Both the position numbers and the translations under genes were made by a program. Of a DNA stretch of 64,000 nucleotides, positions 29,630-38,604 are shown one piece after another; the first letter of the stretch is position 1, and each line of letters opens with the position of its first letter. Origin of the DNA: Cupriavidus pauculus (GTDB taxonomy: Bacteria; Pseudomonadota; Gammaproteobacteria; Burkholderiales; Burkholderiaceae); contig NZ_CP044065.1 in the NCBI RefSeq assembly GCF_008693385.1, positions 1,116,001-1,180,000 of the forward strand, read 5' to 3'. A model generated the notes under the pieces. The model did no database searches and was not told where the DNA came from. It was given only the letters and a program-made list of their open reading frames with translations.

Positions 29630-30412
29630 ATGCATACGATGCGTGAGTTGTTCGACCTCCATGGCCGCACGGCGCTGATCACCGGCGGCTCCCGCGGGCT
29701 CGGCCTGCAGATCGCCGAAGCCCTCGGCGAGCAGGGCGCGCGGCTGGTGCTGTCGGCGCGCAAGGCCGGCGAACTCGAGCAGGCGCAGGCGCATCTGCGC
29801 GCGCGCGGCATCGAGTGCGACTGGATCGCCGCGGACGGCGCGCGCGACGACGAGATCGATCGGCTGGCCAGCGGCGCGCTGGCGAAGCTCGGCCACGTCG
29901 ATATCCTCGTCAACAATGCGGGCGCGACCTGGGGCGCGCCGGCCGAGGACCATCCCGTCGAAGCATGGGACAAGGTGATGAACCTCAATATCCGCGGCCT
30001 GTTCCTGCTCACGCAGCGCATCGGCCGGGACTCGATGATCCCGCGCCGTCATGGCCGCATCATCAACGTCGCGTCCATCGCGGGGCTGGCCGGCAATCCG
30101 CCCGGCACGATGGAAACGATTGCGTACAACACGTCCAAGGGCGCCGTCGTCAACTTCACGCGCGCGCTCGCGGCCGAATGGGGCGAGCACAACATCACGG
30201 TCAACGCGCTTGCCCCCGGTTTCTTCCCGTCGAAGATGACGCAGGGATCGCTCGACCGCCTGGGCGTGGACGCCATGTGCGCGGGCGTGCCGCTGCGCCG
30301 GCTCGGCGACGACGAGGACCTGAAAGGCGCCGCGCTGCTGTTCGCGAGCGCGGCGGGCAAACATATCACCGGGCAGATTCTGGCCGTGGACGGTGGCGTC
30401 AGCGCGATATGA
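29630..30412 (+). CDS. Short-chain dehydrogenase/reductase
   Basis: Classical SDR of 260 residues. The cofactor motif GGSRGLGL, NNAG, the catalytic Ser (NVASIAG), YNTSK (Tyr/Lys pair) and the C-terminal ITGQILAVDGG are all present. An Arg right after the first β-strand glycine motif (SARKAGE) suggests NADP(H). It resembles gluconate 5-dehydrogenase/3-oxoacyl reductase-type SDRs. The start follows AAGGAG. In this operon it may reduce or oxidise a hydroxyacyl or alcohol intermediate; the exact substrate is unknown. Confidence 0.9.
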   Translation: MHTMRELFDLHGRTALITGGSRGLGLQIAEALGEQGARLVLSARKAGELEQAQAHLRARGIECDWIAADGARDDEIDRLASGALAKLGHVDILVNNAGATWGAPAEDHPVEAWDKVMNLNIRGLFLLTQRIGRDSMIPRRHGRIINVASIAGLAGNPPGTMETIAYNTSKGAVVNFTRALAAEWGEHNITVNALAPGFFPSKMTQGSLDRLGVDAMCAGVPLRRLGDDEDLKGAALLFASAAGKHITGQILAVDGGVSAI

Positions 30413-30424
30413 ATCCATAATGGC

Positions 30425-30444
30425 GGGCGCGCACGTGCGCGCCC
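30425..30444. other. Perfect 20-bp GC palindrome between SDR and thioesterase genes
   Basis: GGGCGCGCACGTGCGCGCCC is fully self-complementary and lies 12 bp after the SDR stop and 23 bp before the thioesterase start. No T-run follows, so it may be an mRNA-stabilising or attenuating hairpin within the operon rather than a true terminator. Confidence 0.4.
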
Positions 30445-30467
30445 AATGACGCAGACGCTTTCGGATC

Positions 30468-30911
30468 ATGACGGAACACAACGGCTTTCTTCACAGGATT
30501 CCCTTTCTTCTCGACCTCGGCGTGCGATGCAATCGCATGGAGGCGGGGCAGAGCGAGATCGAGCTCGATCTGCTCGAACGCCACCAGAACAGCTGGGACA
30601 TGGCGCACGGTGGCGTGCTGATGACGATGCTCGACGTCGCGATGGCCATCGCGGGCCGCTCGACGGACCCGGAAGGCCGCGGCGTCGTGACGATCGAGAT
30701 GAAATCGAGTTTCATGGCCCCCGGGCGTGGCGACAAGATCGTCGCGCGCGGCAAATGCGTGCACCGTACGAGCACGATGGCTTTCTGCGAGGCGGAGATC
30801 GTCGATCCGCAAGGCAAGACCGTCGCGCGGGGCTCGGGCACGTTCAAGTTCATCAAACGCTCGCCGCCGCGGCGCACGCCCGGCGCGGCAGACACCGGCG
30901 CGGACGGCTGA
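30468..30911 (+). CDS. PaaI-type hotdog acyl-CoA thioesterase
   Basis: Hotdog-fold thioesterase of 147 residues. The NSWDMAHGGVLMTMLDVAMA segment (residues ~40-60) contains the HGG signature and the catalytic Asp of the PaaI group; a conserved TIEMKSSFMAPG strand follows. It releases CoA from acyl intermediates, probably to relieve CoA trapping. The C-terminal tail is basic and Pro-rich. It lies in the β-oxidation run, 55 bp after the SDR with a palindromic hairpin between. Confidence 0.9.
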   Translation: MTEHNGFLHRIPFLLDLGVRCNRMEAGQSEIELDLLERHQNSWDMAHGGVLMTMLDVAMAIAGRSTDPEGRGVVTIEMKSSFMAPGRGDKIVARGKCVHRTSTMAFCEAEIVDPQGKTVARGSGTFKFIKRSPPRRTPGAADTGADG

Positions 30912-30959
30912 CACCGGTCGCCGCGCATAACGAGACCCATCACCTTGAGGGGACACATC

Positions 30960-31976
30960 ATGTCGGATCAGCAAACCTATCGGCGCATCGTTCTGGCCTC
31001 TCGACCGGCCGATGCCGTGACGCCGGACAACTTCCGGCTGGAGACCGTGCCCGTGCCCACGCTGGCAGACGGGCAGGTGCTCGTGCGCAATCATTTCCTG
31101 TCGCTCGACCCGTATATGCGCGGCCGCATGAGCGAGAGCAAGTCCTATGCGAATCCGCAGCCGCTCGGCGAGGTCATGATCGGCGGCACCGTCGGCGAAG
31201 TGGTCGAGAGCCGCAACCCGAAGTTCAAGGCCGGCGACAGCGTCGTGGCGATGTTCGGCTGGCAGGAAATGGGCGTCAGCGACGGTAGCGGCATGCAGAA
31301 GGTCGACACCACGCATATCCCGCTGTCGGCCTACCTGGGCTCGGTGGGCATGCCCGGCGTGACCGCATGGTACGGGTTGAATCGCATCATCGAACCGAAG
31401 GCGGGCGAGACCATCGTGGTCAGCGCCGCGTCGGGTGCGGTGGGCAGCGTGGTGGGCCAGCTGGCGAAGAAGGCCGGCTGCCGCGTCGTTGGCGTGGCGG
31501 GCGGCAAGGACAAGTGCGATTACGTGGTCAACGAGCTGGGCTTCGACGCCTGCGTGGACTACAAGGCCGCGGCCGATGCCAAGGCGCTCTACGCGGCGGT
31601 CAAGGCCGTGACGCCCGATGGCATCGACGGCTATTTCGAAAATGTTGGCGGCGATATTCTCGACGTGGTGCTGGCGCGCCTCAATGCATTCGGCCGCATC
31701 GCGCTGTGCGGACTGATCGCGGGCTATGACGGTCAGGACCTGCCGCTGAAGAACCCGCGCGCGATCCTGGTTTCGCGCGCGAAGATCCAGGGCTTTATCG
31801 TCTCCGAGCATATGGACGTATGGCCGCAGGCGCTCAAGGAACTCGGCGGCATGGTCGCACAGCGCCAGCTCAAGTTCCGCGAGAGCGTGGCCGAGGGGCT
31901 GGCCAGCGCGCCCGAGGCATTCATGGGCCTGCTCAAGGGCAAGAATTTCGGCAAGCAGCTCGTCAAGCTCGTCTGA
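30960..31976 (+). CDS. Zinc-independent MDR NADP-dependent oxidoreductase (CurA/LTB4DH-like)
   Basis: Medium-chain reductase of 338 residues reducing activated C=C bonds in enones or similar compounds. The N-terminal LDPYMRGRMS signature of the leukotriene-B4-dehydrogenase/CurA group, the NADP motif AASGAVGSVVGQLAKK and the FENVGGDILD segment are visible; structural-zinc cysteines of alcohol dehydrogenases are absent. GAGGGGAC precedes the start. It lies 14 bp before the next SDR. In the pathway it may saturate an unsaturated ketone; this is inference. Confidence 0.92.
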   Translation: MSDQQTYRRIVLASRPADAVTPDNFRLETVPVPTLADGQVLVRNHFLSLDPYMRGRMSESKSYANPQPLGEVMIGGTVGEVVESRNPKFKAGDSVVAMFGWQEMGVSDGSGMQKVDTTHIPLSAYLGSVGMPGVTAWYGLNRIIEPKAGETIVVSAASGAVGSVVGQLAKKAGCRVVGVAGGKDKCDYVVNELGFDACVDYKAAADAKALYAAVKAVTPDGIDGYFENVGGDILDVVLARLNAFGRIALCGLIAGYDGQDLPLKNPRAILVSRAKIQGFIVSEHMDVWPQALKELGGMVAQRQLKFRESVAEGLASAPEAFMGLLKGKNFGKQLVKLV

Positions 31977-31990
31977 CCGGGAGCCCGCCG

Positions 31991-32893
31991 ATGGACCATT
32001 TCGAGGGCAAGGTCGCCGTCATCACGGGCGGCGCGTCGGGGTTCGGCAAGGCGTTCGCGCGCATCGGCGCGTCGCTGGGCATGCGGCTGGTGCTGGCGGA
32101 CGTCCAGCAGGACGTGCTCGACGCCACGGTCGGCGAGTTCCGGGCGCAGGGCGCGCAGGTCATCGGCGTGCGCACCGACGTCTCGCGCGCGGCCGACATG
32201 CAGGCACTGGCAGATTCGACGCTGTCCGCATTTGGGCAGGTCAACCTTCTGTTCAATAATGCGGGCGTCGGGTCGGGCGGGCTGATCTGGGAGAACTCGG
32301 AACGCGACTGGGACTGGGTGCTCGGCGTGAACCTGCACGGCGTGATCCACGGCGTGCGCATCTTCACGCCACTGATGCTGGCCGCCGCGGAGAAGGATCC
32401 GGCCTACCGCGGGCATATCGTGAATACGGCATCGATGGCGGGGCTCGTCAATGCGCCGACCATGGGCATCTACAACGTGTCCAAGCACGCGGTGGTGTCG
32501 CTCAGCGAGACGCTGTACCAGGACCTGAGCCTCGTCACCGATCAGGTGCACTGCTCGGTACTGTGCCCCTTCTTCGTGCCGACGGGCATCGCCCAGTCCC
32601 AGCGCAACCGGCCGAAGGATGCCGCCGGGGAGGCGCCGCTGACGCGTTCGCAGTTGGTGGCGCGGGCGCAGGGGGAGAAGGCCGTGTCATCGGGAAAGGT
32701 CACCGCGGAGGAGGTCGCGCAGCGAACTTTCGCCGCGATTCGCGAGGAAAACTTCTATATTTACTCGCACCCCCAGGCGCTCGACAGTGTGCGGCAACGC
32801 ATGGAGGCGATCGTCGGCGCGCGGAATCCCGCGGACCCGTTTGCCGAGAAGCCCGACGTGCGTGCTGCCCTGGTACGGGCCTTGCGCGGTTGA
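31991..32893 (+). CDS. Short-chain dehydrogenase/reductase
   Basis: SDR of 300 residues, longer at the C-terminus than the classical 250. The TGGASGFGK cofactor loop, an Asp after β2 (VLADVQQD, favouring NAD), NNAGVG, the serine of NTASMAG and YNVSK are all present. Start at ATG 31991, 14 bp after the preceding stop. Two SDRs flanking an MDR reductase suggest sequential oxidation and reduction of a cyclic or branched alcohol/ketone; the substrate is unknown. Confidence 0.9.
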   Translation: MDHFEGKVAVITGGASGFGKAFARIGASLGMRLVLADVQQDVLDATVGEFRAQGAQVIGVRTDVSRAADMQALADSTLSAFGQVNLLFNNAGVGSGGLIWENSERDWDWVLGVNLHGVIHGVRIFTPLMLAAAEKDPAYRGHIVNTASMAGLVNAPTMGIYNVSKHAVVSLSETLYQDLSLVTDQVHCSVLCPFFVPTGIAQSQRNRPKDAAGEAPLTRSQLVARAQGEKAVSSGKVTAEEVAQRTFAAIREENFYIYSHPQALDSVRQRMEAIVGARNPADPFAEKPDVRAALVRALRG

Positions 32894-32926
32894 GTCGTCA
32901 GTCACCCACCAGAGAGGAGACTGTCG

Positions 32927-33859
32927 ATGGAGACACTCATGACCGCACCCGCCGTGATTCACCATTTGCAGTTCGCGAGCCTGCCGAACGGCATGCGGCT
33001 GCATTATGCGAGCGCGGGCGAGCCGGGAAAGCCGCTGATCCTGTTCGTGCACGGGTTTCCGGAATTCTGGTATGCGTGGGAGCGCCAGCTGGCCGAGTTC
33101 GGGCAGACCCACTTCGCGGTGGCGCCGGACCTGCGCGGCTTCAACCTGTCGGGCAAGCCGGCCGAAGTGGAAGCGTACCGCCCGAAGCATGTGGCCGAAG
33201 ACCTCGTGCAGCTGATTCGCACGCTCGGGTATTCGCGATGCGTGATCGTGGCCCATGACTGGGGTGGGGCGGTCTGCTGGAATCTTGCGATGCAGCATCC
33301 GGAGCTCGTCGAACGGCTGGTCATCGTCAACGCGCCGCATCCCTACCTGTTTGCGCGCGCGCTGACGGCCGATCCCGCGCAGCAGGCCGCGTCGGCGTAT
33401 ATGAACTGGCTGCGCAAGCCGGGCTCGGAGCAGGCACTGGCGGCCAACGATTTCGCGCTGATCGAGAAAATGCTGAGCGGCGGCGACGGTCCACGGCCCG
33501 CGTGGTTCACGGATGGGGTCCGCTCCCGCTATCACGCTGCCTGGTCCGCGCCGGGCGAGGACGGCAGCCATTCGCTGACGGGCAGCGTCAATTACTACCG
33601 CGCCACGCCGATGCGGCCGCCGACCGACAGCGAACCGGCCGCGGATCTGTCGCGGTTCAACCCCGCCGACGCCGTGGTCCGCGTGCCGACGCTCGTGATC
33701 TGGGGCGAGCAGGACCGCGCGCTACCGAAGACGCTCGTCGAGGGCCTGAGCGACTTCGTGCCGGACCTGCGTGTCGAGCGCATCCCAGAGGGCACGCACT
33801 GGGTCATCCATGAACAACCCGAGCGCGTGAACCTCCTGATCCGCAGCGCGCTGCCGTAG
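32927..33859 (+). CDS. α/β hydrolase (epoxide hydrolase / haloalkane dehalogenase-like)
   Basis: Soluble α/β hydrolase of 310 residues. HGFPEFWYAW (42-51) gives the HGxP oxyanion motif, the nucleophile is Asp (D111 in AHDWGG) rather than Ser, and the late His is H291 (GTHWVIHE). Asp nucleophile plus HGxP is the pattern of soluble epoxide hydrolases and fluoroacetate dehalogenases. GAGAGGAG precedes the start; an internal ATG at residue 5 is an alternative. Last gene of the β-oxidation run; tail-to-tail with the macrodomain gene (8-bp gap). Confidence 0.9.
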   Translation: METLMTAPAVIHHLQFASLPNGMRLHYASAGEPGKPLILFVHGFPEFWYAWERQLAEFGQTHFAVAPDLRGFNLSGKPAEVEAYRPKHVAEDLVQLIRTLGYSRCVIVAHDWGGAVCWNLAMQHPELVERLVIVNAPHPYLFARALTADPAQQAASAYMNWLRKPGSEQALAANDFALIEKMLSGGDGPRPAWFTDGVRSRYHAAWSAPGEDGSHSLTGSVNYYRATPMRPPTDSEPAADLSRFNPADAVVRVPTLVIWGEQDRALPKTLVEGLSDFVPDLRVERIPEGTHWVIHEQPERVNLLIRSALP

Positions 33860-33867
33860 CCAGACGG

Positions 33868-34389
33868 TCAGGCGAGCCGGTCGCGGTACAGCCGATAGTT
33901 CTCTTCGTCGAAGCACACGAACGTGACCTGCTCGATCGACGGCGCGCGCGCCAGGGCCTCGCGCACGGCGGCAATCGCGATATCGGCCGCGCGCTCGCGC
34001 GGAAAGCCGTAGATGCCGGTGCTGATATTGGGGAACGCGACCGTGCGCAGGTCGTGCTCGCCCGCGAGCCGGATGCTGTTGCGATAGGCGTTGGCGAGCA
34101 GGGCGTCTTCGTCCTGGCTGCCGCCTTTCCAGACCGGCCCCACGGCGTGGATGACATAGGGCGCGGGGAGCAATCCGCCTGTGGTGATCACCGCTTCGCC
34201 GGTCTTGCAGCCGCCCTGCGTATCGGCAATCGCGCGGCAGGCATTGCCGATCGCGGGGCCGCCCGCGCCATGGATCGCGCCATCCACGCCGCCGCCGCCC
34301 ACTAGCCCGCTGTTGGCGGCATTGACGATCGCATCGACTTCCATGCGCGTAATGTCGCCGTGCACCACCTGCAGATGTTCGCCTGTCAT
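33868..34389 (-). CDS. Macrodomain protein, O-acetyl-ADP-ribose deacetylase-like (YmdB/MacroD type)
   Basis: Single macrodomain of 173 residues. [19 protein letters not shown] contains the adenine-contacting Asp and the Asn used in deacetylation, followed by the Gly-rich [10 protein letters not shown] loop and [10 protein letters not shown] phosphate loop, all features of the MacroD/YmdB class. Predicted to hydrolyse O-acetyl-ADP-ribose or remove ADP-ribose from acidic residues. It is the only minus-strand gene between 23748 and 38593. The ATG at 34389 fits the domain boundary. Confidence 0.92.
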   Translation of the reverse strand: MTGEHLQVVHGDITRMEVDAIVNAANSGLVGGGGVDGAIHGAGGPAIGNACRAIADTQGGCKTGEAVITTGGLLPAPYVIHAVGPVWKGGSQDEDALLANAYRNSIRLAGEHDLRTVAFPNISTGIYGFPRERAADIAIAAVREALARAPSIEQVTFVCFDEENYRLYRDRLA

Positions 34390-34524
34390 GTCGTCTCCCG
34401 CGCCGGTTGGCGTATCTATGTTTTCAGCATAGTCGCGGATTCCGGCGGCATCGAGGGGATATGTGCGCGATGAGGGTAATTTCGTAAGCCGTCCCGGCGC
34501 AATCGATGGCAGAATGACGAAATC

Positions 34525-34536
34525 GAACGACCGTTC
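34525..34536. promoter_or_regulatory. Perfect inverted repeat GAACG-AC-CGTTC upstream of the esterase gene
   Basis: Exact 5-bp half-sites with a 2-bp spacer, in the 156-bp gap between the macrodomain and esterase starts. It is only 9 bp from the ATG at 34546, so a bound repressor would block initiation. It shares GAACGACCGT with 23635-23644. Confidence 0.45.
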
Positions 34537-34545
34537 ACAATTGTG

Positions 34546-35553
34546 ATGTCCGCCAGTCTGTCCACGCATCCTCCCGGCATGTCCGCGCAACTGCTCGATC
34601 CGCAGGTCGCCCAGCTGCTCGACCTGATCGCGCGCGCAAAGCGTCCGCCGATCCACGCGCTTGCCGTGGCCGATGCCAAGCTCGCCTACGAGAAAAGCGC
34701 GCCGATCCTCGATATCTCGCCGCCGCCCGTGCATACGGTCGAGAACCTGACGGTCACCGCGCGCGATGGGTATGCGATTCCCGTGCGGCTCTATGCGCCG
34801 CGCGAACCGAGCTGGACCGACCCGCAGCCGCTGCTCGTGTACTTTCACGGCGGCGGATTCACGGTTGGCAGTATCAATACCCACGATGCGCTGTGCCGCC
34901 GGCTGGCCCTCGATGGCGAATGCCTGGTTTTGTCGGTCGATTACCGGCTGGGTCCGGAATGGAAATTCCCGACCGCGGCCAACGATGCGTTCGACGCCAT
35001 GCAGTGGGCCTTCGACGAGGCCGCGCGGCTCGGTGCGGATGCGTCGCGCATCGCCGTGGGCGGCGATAGCGCGGGCGGCACGCTGGCCGCGGCCTGCGCG
35101 ATCGAGGCGCGAGACCGCGGATACCAGCTTGCGCTGCAAATGCTGATCTACGCGGGGTTCTGCGCGCGGCAGGACACGCCGTCGCATCGCGCGCTCGCGG
35201 ATGGGTATCTGCTGACGGCCGATATGATCCAGTGGTTCTTCTCGCAATATCTGGGCAAGCCCGAAGACCGCGACGACTGGCGCTTTGCGCCGCTCGATGG
35301 CGGCGGGGCCGGTGCCGATGTGCACGGCTGCTGTCCCGCATGGATCGCGGTGGCCGGCTACGACCCGCTGCATGACGAGGGCGTGGCCTACGCGCGCAAG
35401 CTGGAGGCGGCCGGTGTCGCCACCGCGCTGGCCGACTATCCGACCATGATCCACGACTTTTTCAAGATGGGCCGCTTTGTCGGCGCCGTGGCCGGCGCGC
35501 ATGCCGATGCGGCGTCCGCGCTGCGCCGGGCCTTCGGGAGTGCCCAGGAATAA
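34546..35553 (+). CDS. α/β hydrolase, hormone-sensitive-lipase (HSL) family esterase
   Basis: Esterase of about 335 residues. HGGGFT (101-106) is the HSL oxyanion motif, GDSAGG holds nucleophile S175, and GYDPLHDEG with MIHDFF supply the Asp and His. It hydrolyses short-to-medium acyl esters. Start uncertain: GTG 34543 and ATG 34546 have no ribosome site and lie beside an operator-like repeat; ATG 34579, just before the conserved LDPQVAQLL helix, is a good alternative. It could release acid and alcohol for the enzymes encoded upstream. Confidence 0.9.
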   Translation: MSASLSTHPPGMSAQLLDPQVAQLLDLIARAKRPPIHALAVADAKLAYEKSAPILDISPPPVHTVENLTVTARDGYAIPVRLYAPREPSWTDPQPLLVYFHGGGFTVGSINTHDALCRRLALDGECLVLSVDYRLGPEWKFPTAANDAFDAMQWAFDEAARLGADASRIAVGGDSAGGTLAAACAIEARDRGYQLALQMLIYAGFCARQDTPSHRALADGYLLTADMIQWFFSQYLGKPEDRDDWRFAPLDGGGAGADVHGCCPAWIAVAGYDPLHDEGVAYARKLEAAGVATALADYPTMIHDFFKMGRFVGAVAGAHADAASALRRAFGSAQE

Positions 35554-35605
35554 GGGAACGGATAGGGAACGGATTACCAAACCTAGGATCGATATCAGCG
35601 ATATC
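35554..35605. repeat. Tandem GGGAACGGAT repeats and paired GATATC upstream of the binding-protein gene
   Basis: GGGAACGGATA (35554-35564) is followed directly by GGGAACGGATT (35565-35575). GATATC-AGC-GATATC occupies 35591-35605. They fill the short gap between the esterase stop and the Bug protein start and may be regulator sites; no known motif was recognised. Confidence 0.35.
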
Positions 35606-35638
35606 CGAGTATTCGCATACAACAAGGAGACAACCACC

Positions 35639-36622
35639 ATGCAACGTCGCAATTTCCTCGCCCAGCTGGGCATGCTGGCCGCGGCCGGCGCCACCGGCCT
35701 GGCCGCCATGCCCGCCCACGCGCAGGCCGACAAGTTTCCGCAGCGCCCCATCCGCCTGGTCATCGGCTACACCGCCGGCGGCTCCACCGACGTGCCGTTC
35801 CGCGTGCTCGCCGACAATGCCTCGAAGATCCTCGGCCAGCCCGTGATCGTCGAGAACAAGCCCGGTGCCGGCGGCGTGCTGCCCGCGCAGATGATGCAGA
35901 CCACCGCGCCCGACGGCTATACGCTCGCGCAGGTGCCGCTGCCCGTGTTCCGGCTGCCGTACACGACCAAGATCAACTGGGATCCGGTCAAGGACCTCCA
36001 GTACGTGATCAACCTCGCCGGCTACTCGTTCGGCCTCGTCGTGCCGGCCGACTCGCCGATCAAGACGATGCAGGAGTACGTGGCCTACGCCAAGGCGAAC
36101 CCGGGCAAGCTTACGTACGGCACGCCGGGCGCGCTGACGACGTTGCACATCACGATGGAAGAACTCGCGCTGAACGAGCACGTGCAGTTCTCGCATATTC
36201 CGTACAAGGGCAATTCGGAATCGATGCAGGCGCTGCTCGGCGGCCACGTGATGTCGGTGGCGGACACGCCGGCCTGGGCGCCTTACGTCGAGTCTGGCCG
36301 TCTGCGTCTGCTGTCGACGTGGGGGGACAAGCGTTCGGCGCGCTTCCCGAACGTGCCGACGCTGAAGGAGCTCGGTATCAATATCGTGCAGACCTCGCCG
36401 TTCGGGCTCGTCGTGCCCAAGGGCACCGATCCGAAGATCGTGCAGAAGCTGCATGACGCGTTCAAGCAGGCGATGGAGATGCCGAACTACCGCGAGTCGC
36501 TCGCCAAGTTCGACATGGAGCCGTACTACATGAGCAGCACCGAGTATGCGAAGTTCGCGGCCGATACGGTCAAGAAGGAGAAGGCGATCATCGACAAGCT
36601 CGGACTGGCAAAGGCACAGTAA
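35639..36622 (+). CDS. Tripartite tricarboxylate transporter substrate-binding protein (TctC/Bug family)
   Basis: Periplasmic solute-binding protein of 327 residues. The signal peptide begins [11 protein letters not shown], a twin-arginine-like R-R-x-F-L pattern, and ends at MPAHAQA. Bug-family segments follow: [29 protein letters not shown] and a late FGLVVPKGT strand. No TctA/TctB membrane genes are nearby, as is usual for the many orphan Bug proteins of Burkholderiales. A clean AAGGAGA ribosome site precedes the ATG. The ligand is probably a carboxylate of unknown identity. The thioesterase follows 11 bp later. Confidence 0.93.
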   Translation: MQRRNFLAQLGMLAAAGATGLAAMPAHAQADKFPQRPIRLVIGYTAGGSTDVPFRVLADNASKILGQPVIVENKPGAGGVLPAQMMQTTAPDGYTLAQVPLPVFRLPYTTKINWDPVKDLQYVINLAGYSFGLVVPADSPIKTMQEYVAYAKANPGKLTYGTPGALTTLHITMEELALNEHVQFSHIPYKGNSESMQALLGGHVMSVADTPAWAPYVESGRLRLLSTWGDKRSARFPNVPTLKELGINIVQTSPFGLVVPKGTDPKIVQKLHDAFKQAMEMPNYRESLAKFDMEPYYMSSTEYAKFAADTVKKEKAIIDKLGLAKAQ

Positions 36623-36633
36623 CCGTCACCATC

Positions 36634-37071
36634 ATGGCAAAGTCCGATTTCCGGCATAGCATGCCCTTGCGCGTGCGCTGGGCCGAAGTCGATCCGCAAT
36701 CGATCGTCTTCAACGCGCATTACCTGACGTACTGCGATATCTGCGTCACCGAGTACTGGCGCGCGCTGGGCATCCGCTATCCGGAGGACGTGCTTGGCGC
36801 GCACGGCGTGGATATCTTCGTCGTCAAGTCGACGCTCGAATATCACGCGTCGGCGCGCTTCGACGACCAGCTCGATATCCGCGGCCGCATGGCGCGGCTC
36901 GGCCGTTCCAGCATGCTCTTTCGCGTGGAGATGTATCGCGGGGAAGAACATCTGATCACGGGCGAGATCGTCTACGTGTGCGCGGATCCGGCGACGCAGA
37001 CATCGGCCCCGATTCCGGGGCCGGTGCGCGAGATCATCGAGGGCTACGAGGTGGTCGCGCCCGCGCGTTGA
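36634..37071 (+). CDS. 4-hydroxybenzoyl-CoA-type (YbgC-like) acyl-CoA thioesterase
   Basis: Hotdog thioesterase of 145 residues. RWAEVDPQSIVFNAHYLTY (residues ~15-33) contains the catalytic Asp (D20) and the Asn/Tyr of the 4HBT/YbgC motif. It is distinct from the PaaI-type enzyme at 30468. It begins 11 bp after the Bug gene, so the two are likely co-transcribed, which links uptake of an acid to CoA-thioester handling. The substrate is unknown. Confidence 0.9.
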   Translation: MAKSDFRHSMPLRVRWAEVDPQSIVFNAHYLTYCDICVTEYWRALGIRYPEDVLGAHGVDIFVVKSTLEYHASARFDDQLDIRGRMARLGRSSMLFRVEMYRGEEHLITGEIVYVCADPATQTSAPIPGPVREIIEGYEVVAPAR

Positions 37072-37240
37072 GCGCCGGCTTGCGTATCGCTTTGTATCCG
37101 GCCGAAGCCACGACACAGCCACATACAAAAACGCGTTTTCCAGACACCTGGGGCATGAACGGCCTCCCTAGACTGCGTTCCATGCCGTGCCAGCCATGGG
37201 CTGGCCGGATCCGATCCAGTCGAAACCGAGGAGAACGTTC

Positions 37241-38593
37241 ATGTCGTATCGCACCCGTGTCACCGCGCAGCAACCGGCAATCCGAGTTCCGAAATTCCAT
37301 GTCCTGGCCATCGCCAGCGCGCTGGCATCGCTCGCGCTGATCGGGCACGTGCCGTCGGCCCATGCCGCCGACGCGGCGAAGTCATCCGCGACCGCCAGGG
37401 CCGCGCAGGCCGACGAGAGCATCCGTCCGTTCCGCGTCCACGTACCGCAGGCCCAGCTGGACGACCTGCGCAAGCGCATCGCCGCCACGCGCTGGCCGGA
37501 CAAGGAAACCGTGGCCGACGATTCGCAGGGCATCCAGCTTGCACGCGTGCAGGAACTCGTGCGCTACTGGGGCACGGGCTACGACTGGCGCAAGGCCGAG
37601 GCCCAGCTCAATGCGCTGCCGCAGTTCGTCACGAAGATCGATGGCGTGGATATCCACTTTATCCACGTGAAATCGAAGAACCCCAATGCGCTGCCGCTGG
37701 TGCTCACGCATGGCTGGCCGGGCTCGATCTTCGAGTTCATCAACACGATCGGCCCGCTGACCAATCCCACGGCCTACGGCGGCCGCGCGGAAGATGCGTT
37801 CGACGTCGTCATCCCGTCGATTCCGGGCTATGGCTTCTCGGGCCGGCCGACGGAACTGGGCTGGGGTCCGGATCGCACGGCGCGCGCATGGGACACGCTG
37901 ATGAAGCGGCTCGGCTACACGCAATACGTGTCGCAGGGTGGCGACCACGGCTCGGTGATCTCCGACGCGCTGGCGCGCCAGGCCCCGCCGGGACTGAAGG
38001 CGATTCACCTGAACATGCCGGCCACGGTGCCGGGTGGCCTGATGAAGTCGCTGTTGAGCGGCGACGCGGCCCCGTCGGAGCTCACGTCGTCCGAGCGGGA
38101 CGCGTACGAGTCGCTGCGCACGTTCTTCGGCCGCAACGCCGCATACGGCGCGATGATGGTCACGCGCCCGCAGACCATCGGCTACTCGCTGACGGACTCG
38201 CCCTCGGCGCTTGCGGCGTTCACGTACGAGAAGATCGCCGCATGGAGCGACAGCGACGGCAAGCCCGAACGCGTGCTGACGCGCGACGCGATCCTCAACG
38301 ACATCACGCTGTACTGGCTCACGAACACGGGCGCGTCGTCGTCGCGGTTCTACTGGGAAAACAACAACAACAACTTCAGCGCGGACGCGCAGAAGACGCG
38401 CGACATCAAGGTGCCGGTGGCCATCACCGTGTTCCCGCACGAGATCTACCGCGCGCCCGAGAGCTGGAGCAAGCAGGCGTATCCGTCGCTGATGTACTAC
38501 AACCAGGTATCGAAGGGCGGCCACTTCGCGGCATGGGAGCAACCACAGTTGTTTGCCGAGGAACTGCGCGCGGCGTTCAAGTCGGTGCGCTAG
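37241..38593 (+). CDS. Secreted epoxide hydrolase family protein (EHN domain)
   Basis: Microsomal-type epoxide hydrolase of 450 residues. The N-terminal hydrophobic signal ends near PSAHAADA (~43), the epoxide-hydrolase N-terminal meander spans about residues 62-165 (FRVHVPQAQLDDLRKRI), then HGWP (157-160) and nucleophile D235 (QGGDHGSV), with the catalytic His in GGHFAAWEQP near the end. Export is unusual for a detoxifying epoxide hydrolase but common in this bacterial subgroup. GAGGAGAAC precedes the start at 37241. It is tail-to-tail with lhr (11-bp gap). The 169-bp gap before it contains its promoter but no clear motif. Confidence 0.9.
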   Translation: MSYRTRVTAQQPAIRVPKFHVLAIASALASLALIGHVPSAHAADAAKSSATARAAQADESIRPFRVHVPQAQLDDLRKRIAATRWPDKETVADDSQGIQLARVQELVRYWGTGYDWRKAEAQLNALPQFVTKIDGVDIHFIHVKSKNPNALPLVLTHGWPGSIFEFINTIGPLTNPTAYGGRAEDAFDVVIPSIPGYGFSGRPTELGWGPDRTARAWDTLMKRLGYTQYVSQGGDHGSVISDALARQAPPGLKAIHLNMPATVPGGLMKSLLSGDAAPSELTSSERDAYESLRTFFGRNAAYGAMMVTRPQTIGYSLTDSPSALAAFTYEKIAAWSDSDGKPERVLTRDAILNDITLYWLTNTGASSSRFYWENNNNNFSADAQKTRDIKVPVAITVFPHEIYRAPESWSKQAYPSLMYYNQVSKGGHFAAWEQPQLFAEELRAAFKSVR

Positions 38594-38604
38594 GGTCTGT
38601 ACCG

